A stretch of 6,747 bases of DNA, taken from contig VXZF01000621.1 in assembly GCA_009845645.1 (NCBI GenBank), forward strand, positions 1 through 6,747, given 5' to 3'. The notes below the pieces were generated by a model. The model searched no databases and was not told where the DNA came from. It was given only the letters and a program-made list of their open reading frames with translations. This DNA comes from Gemmatimonadota bacterium. Lineage in GTDB: Bacteria; Latescibacterota; UBA2968; UBA8231. Position 1 is the first letter of the stretch. Every line of letters starts with the position of its first letter. Both the position numbers and the translations under genes were made by a program. Of this stretch, positions 5,717 to 6,747 are shown piece by piece.

Positions 5717-5832
5717 TACATTGCCTTGAGGAGCAACAGGAATATCAAAAAGCCTTATCAAAATCCCTAGCGGTCTGCATCTAGGCTCTTCTGAACTTCT
5801 CTGGAGTGCGCTTGATGGTTTATTATGCCGCG
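5717..5832. other. Convergent intergenic spacer
   Basis: This 116-bp gap separates the cobalamin-binding gene (plus) from the minus-strand partial gene. CCTAG/CTAGG (5766-5770 with 5781-5785, loop 10) is the only inverted repeat I found, and no T-run follows it, so no intrinsic terminator can be named. TATCAAAA occurs twice near 5743 and 5755. Nothing coding is seen. Confidence 0.35.
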
Positions 5833-6747
5833 TTAATCGGTTTGTTGGATTTCGTGCGTCTCTGTTTCCCCGGGTACGAGACAGGCGAGGCTCTCGATAG
5901 CTGGCAACGCGAACGGGAGATCAAGTGCATTGATCTGTGATTCCACATACTGTCGCGCAGCCGCCATGAGATCCGCAACGTCGTGCGCCGGGTGTCCATC
6001 CGCGAGGACCGGGCTTCTAGGCTTGTCAGCCAGCGGGTTCAAGCGCTGTATCAGCTCCCAGTCGTGAAGCAAGGTCCATGCACCGTCAGCACCGGCTTGA
6101 ACACCCACGATAACGGTGCGAATGGAGCCATCTGCGCCGGTTATCCGATCCCGTACGGCGAACACGAAAATCGACGCGTCTAGGCCCACAATGGCCCCGA
6201 ACGTTGCGGGAAGATTCACCGCATCGAGCACCGCTCTATCGACGACCCGCAGTCCGACCCCCGCGACATCCTCTCCGTCTTTTGGTCGCGGTTCCCGGGC
6301 AAAGAGAAGGCCGTACCGATCGACTGCGGAGATGGTGAAGTCGTCCTTCCACTCGTCCGGTGGTCGGAAACTCAGGTGACGATCAGCGGTCTGGTCGGGC
6401 CGCCGACCTCGAACAGCAAGGACCGCTTTGAAGAATGGCACCAGATCTGGCAGGTCCACCTGCGGGATCTGACTGGCTACCGCTCCGAAGTCGAAACGGG
6501 CGACATGACCGACAAGACTGCGGACAGTTTCCACGGCGTCCTCGCCGCCGAAGGTCGAGGTACCGGTATCGAACCATTCGAGGAGCGATTGGCCACTGAG
6601 TGAGGGGGCGGCGTTCGCGAACACATTGGTGAACATGCCGGGCGGCGACGCCATCCCGATCACGAGCTGGCGGATGTCTTCCGGGTCGTCCATCGCCCCT
6701 TGGAACGCCAGAATGATACGCGCAAGCTTCTCATCCAAAAGGTCCCA
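5833..6747 (-). CDS. C-terminal part of a probable SNF2/HepA-like helicase, 5' end outside the window
   Basis: The frame is open from the right edge to TAA at 5835-5833, about 304 codons. Reading begins WDLLDEKLARIILAFQGAMD without a stop, so a TTG at 6738 is unlikely to be the true start and the gene is truncated by the window. The segment LDEKLARIILAF, then DDPEDIRQLVIGM, ETVRSLVGHVARFDFG, VDLPDLVPFFKAVL and VGLRVVDRAV recalls the region after the helicase core in large SNF2-family (HepA/RapA-like, including DISARM DrmD-like) proteins. No Walker or helicase motif lies in this part, so the assignment rests on remembered similarity of the tail. The protein would act on nucleic acid in the cytoplasm. 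If it is not a helicase, it should be treated as an uncharacterised C-terminal region. It converges on the cobalamin-binding gene and is not in an operon with it. Confidence 0.5.
   Translation of the reverse strand, partial: WDLLDEKLARIILAFQGAMDDPEDIRQLVIGMASPPGMFTNVFANAAPSLSGQSLLEWFDTGTSTFGGEDAVETVRSLVGHVARFDFGAVASQIPQVDLPDLVPFFKAVLAVRGRRPDQTADRHLSFRPPDEWKDDFTISAVDRYGLLFAREPRPKDGEDVAGVGLRVVDRAVLDAVNLPATFGAIVGLDASIFVFAVRDRITGADGSIRTVIVGVQAGADGAWTLLHDWELIQRLNPLADKPRSPVLADGHPAHDVADLMAAARQYVESQINALDLPFALPAIESLACLVPGETETHEIQQTD

Noticed and set aside
5795..5821. A possible third copy of the flanking repeat (ACTTCTCTGGAG...)
   Set aside because: Only about 8 of the first 10 bases agree and the rest needs gaps. 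This is within what chance similarity can give in a window this size.
1..6747. Cobalamin riboswitch, tRNA, rRNA, CRISPR array, transposase or integrase
   Set aside because: I looked for a B12-box-like leader, cloverleaf patterns, regularly spaced repeats and DDE or tyrosine recombinase motifs and found none. The transporter operon's true leader lies left of the window.

Overview
The window looks like chromosomal DNA from a GC-rich, probably environmental bacterium. Genes are tightly packed, GTG starts occur and Shine-Dalgarno sequences are weak. The transporter ATPase resembles Bacteroidota-type FecE/BtuD proteins, while the GH32 enzyme and the DUF433/DUF5615 pair recall genomes of Poribacteria, Latescibacterota or Planctomycetota type. 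This placement rests on memory of family resemblance; no marker gene fixes the taxonomy.

Layout: (a) 2-2229, plus strand: the 3' end of a periplasmic substrate-binding protein, a FecCD/BtuC-type permease and an ABC ATPase form a compact operon for corrinoid or iron-chelate uptake. (b) 2328-3854, minus strand: a stand-alone GH32 beta-fructosidase-like enzyme with altered active-site motifs, convergent with the ABC operon. (c) 3855-4180: a 326-bp intergenic stretch holding the GH32 leader (a strong hairpin and a possible promoter), then a 15-bp perfect palindrome and a 16-codon leader frame in front of the next gene. (d) 4181-4785: a DUF433 antitoxin/DUF5615 PIN-like toxin pair overlapping by ATGA. 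(e) 4799-5716: a cobalamin-binding protein of the BtuF/COG0614 family without a signal peptide, only 13 nt behind the toxin gene. (f) 5833-6747, minus strand: the C-terminal part of a protein that runs off the right edge, probably a large SNF2/HepA-like helicase.

Together, regions a and e suggest a corrinoid uptake locus, with the GH32 gene and the toxin-antitoxin module lying between the transporter genes and the cobalamin-binding gene. The least explained feature is a pair of 29/30-bp imperfect direct repeats (2231-2259 and 4065-4094; 26 of 30 aligned columns identical) that bracket the GH32 gene exactly outside its coding region. They may mark an inserted cassette or a dispersed repeat element. 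No RNA gene, CRISPR array, transposase or complete new multi-gene system is visible. The right edge could be the margin of a defence region, but this window cannot show that.
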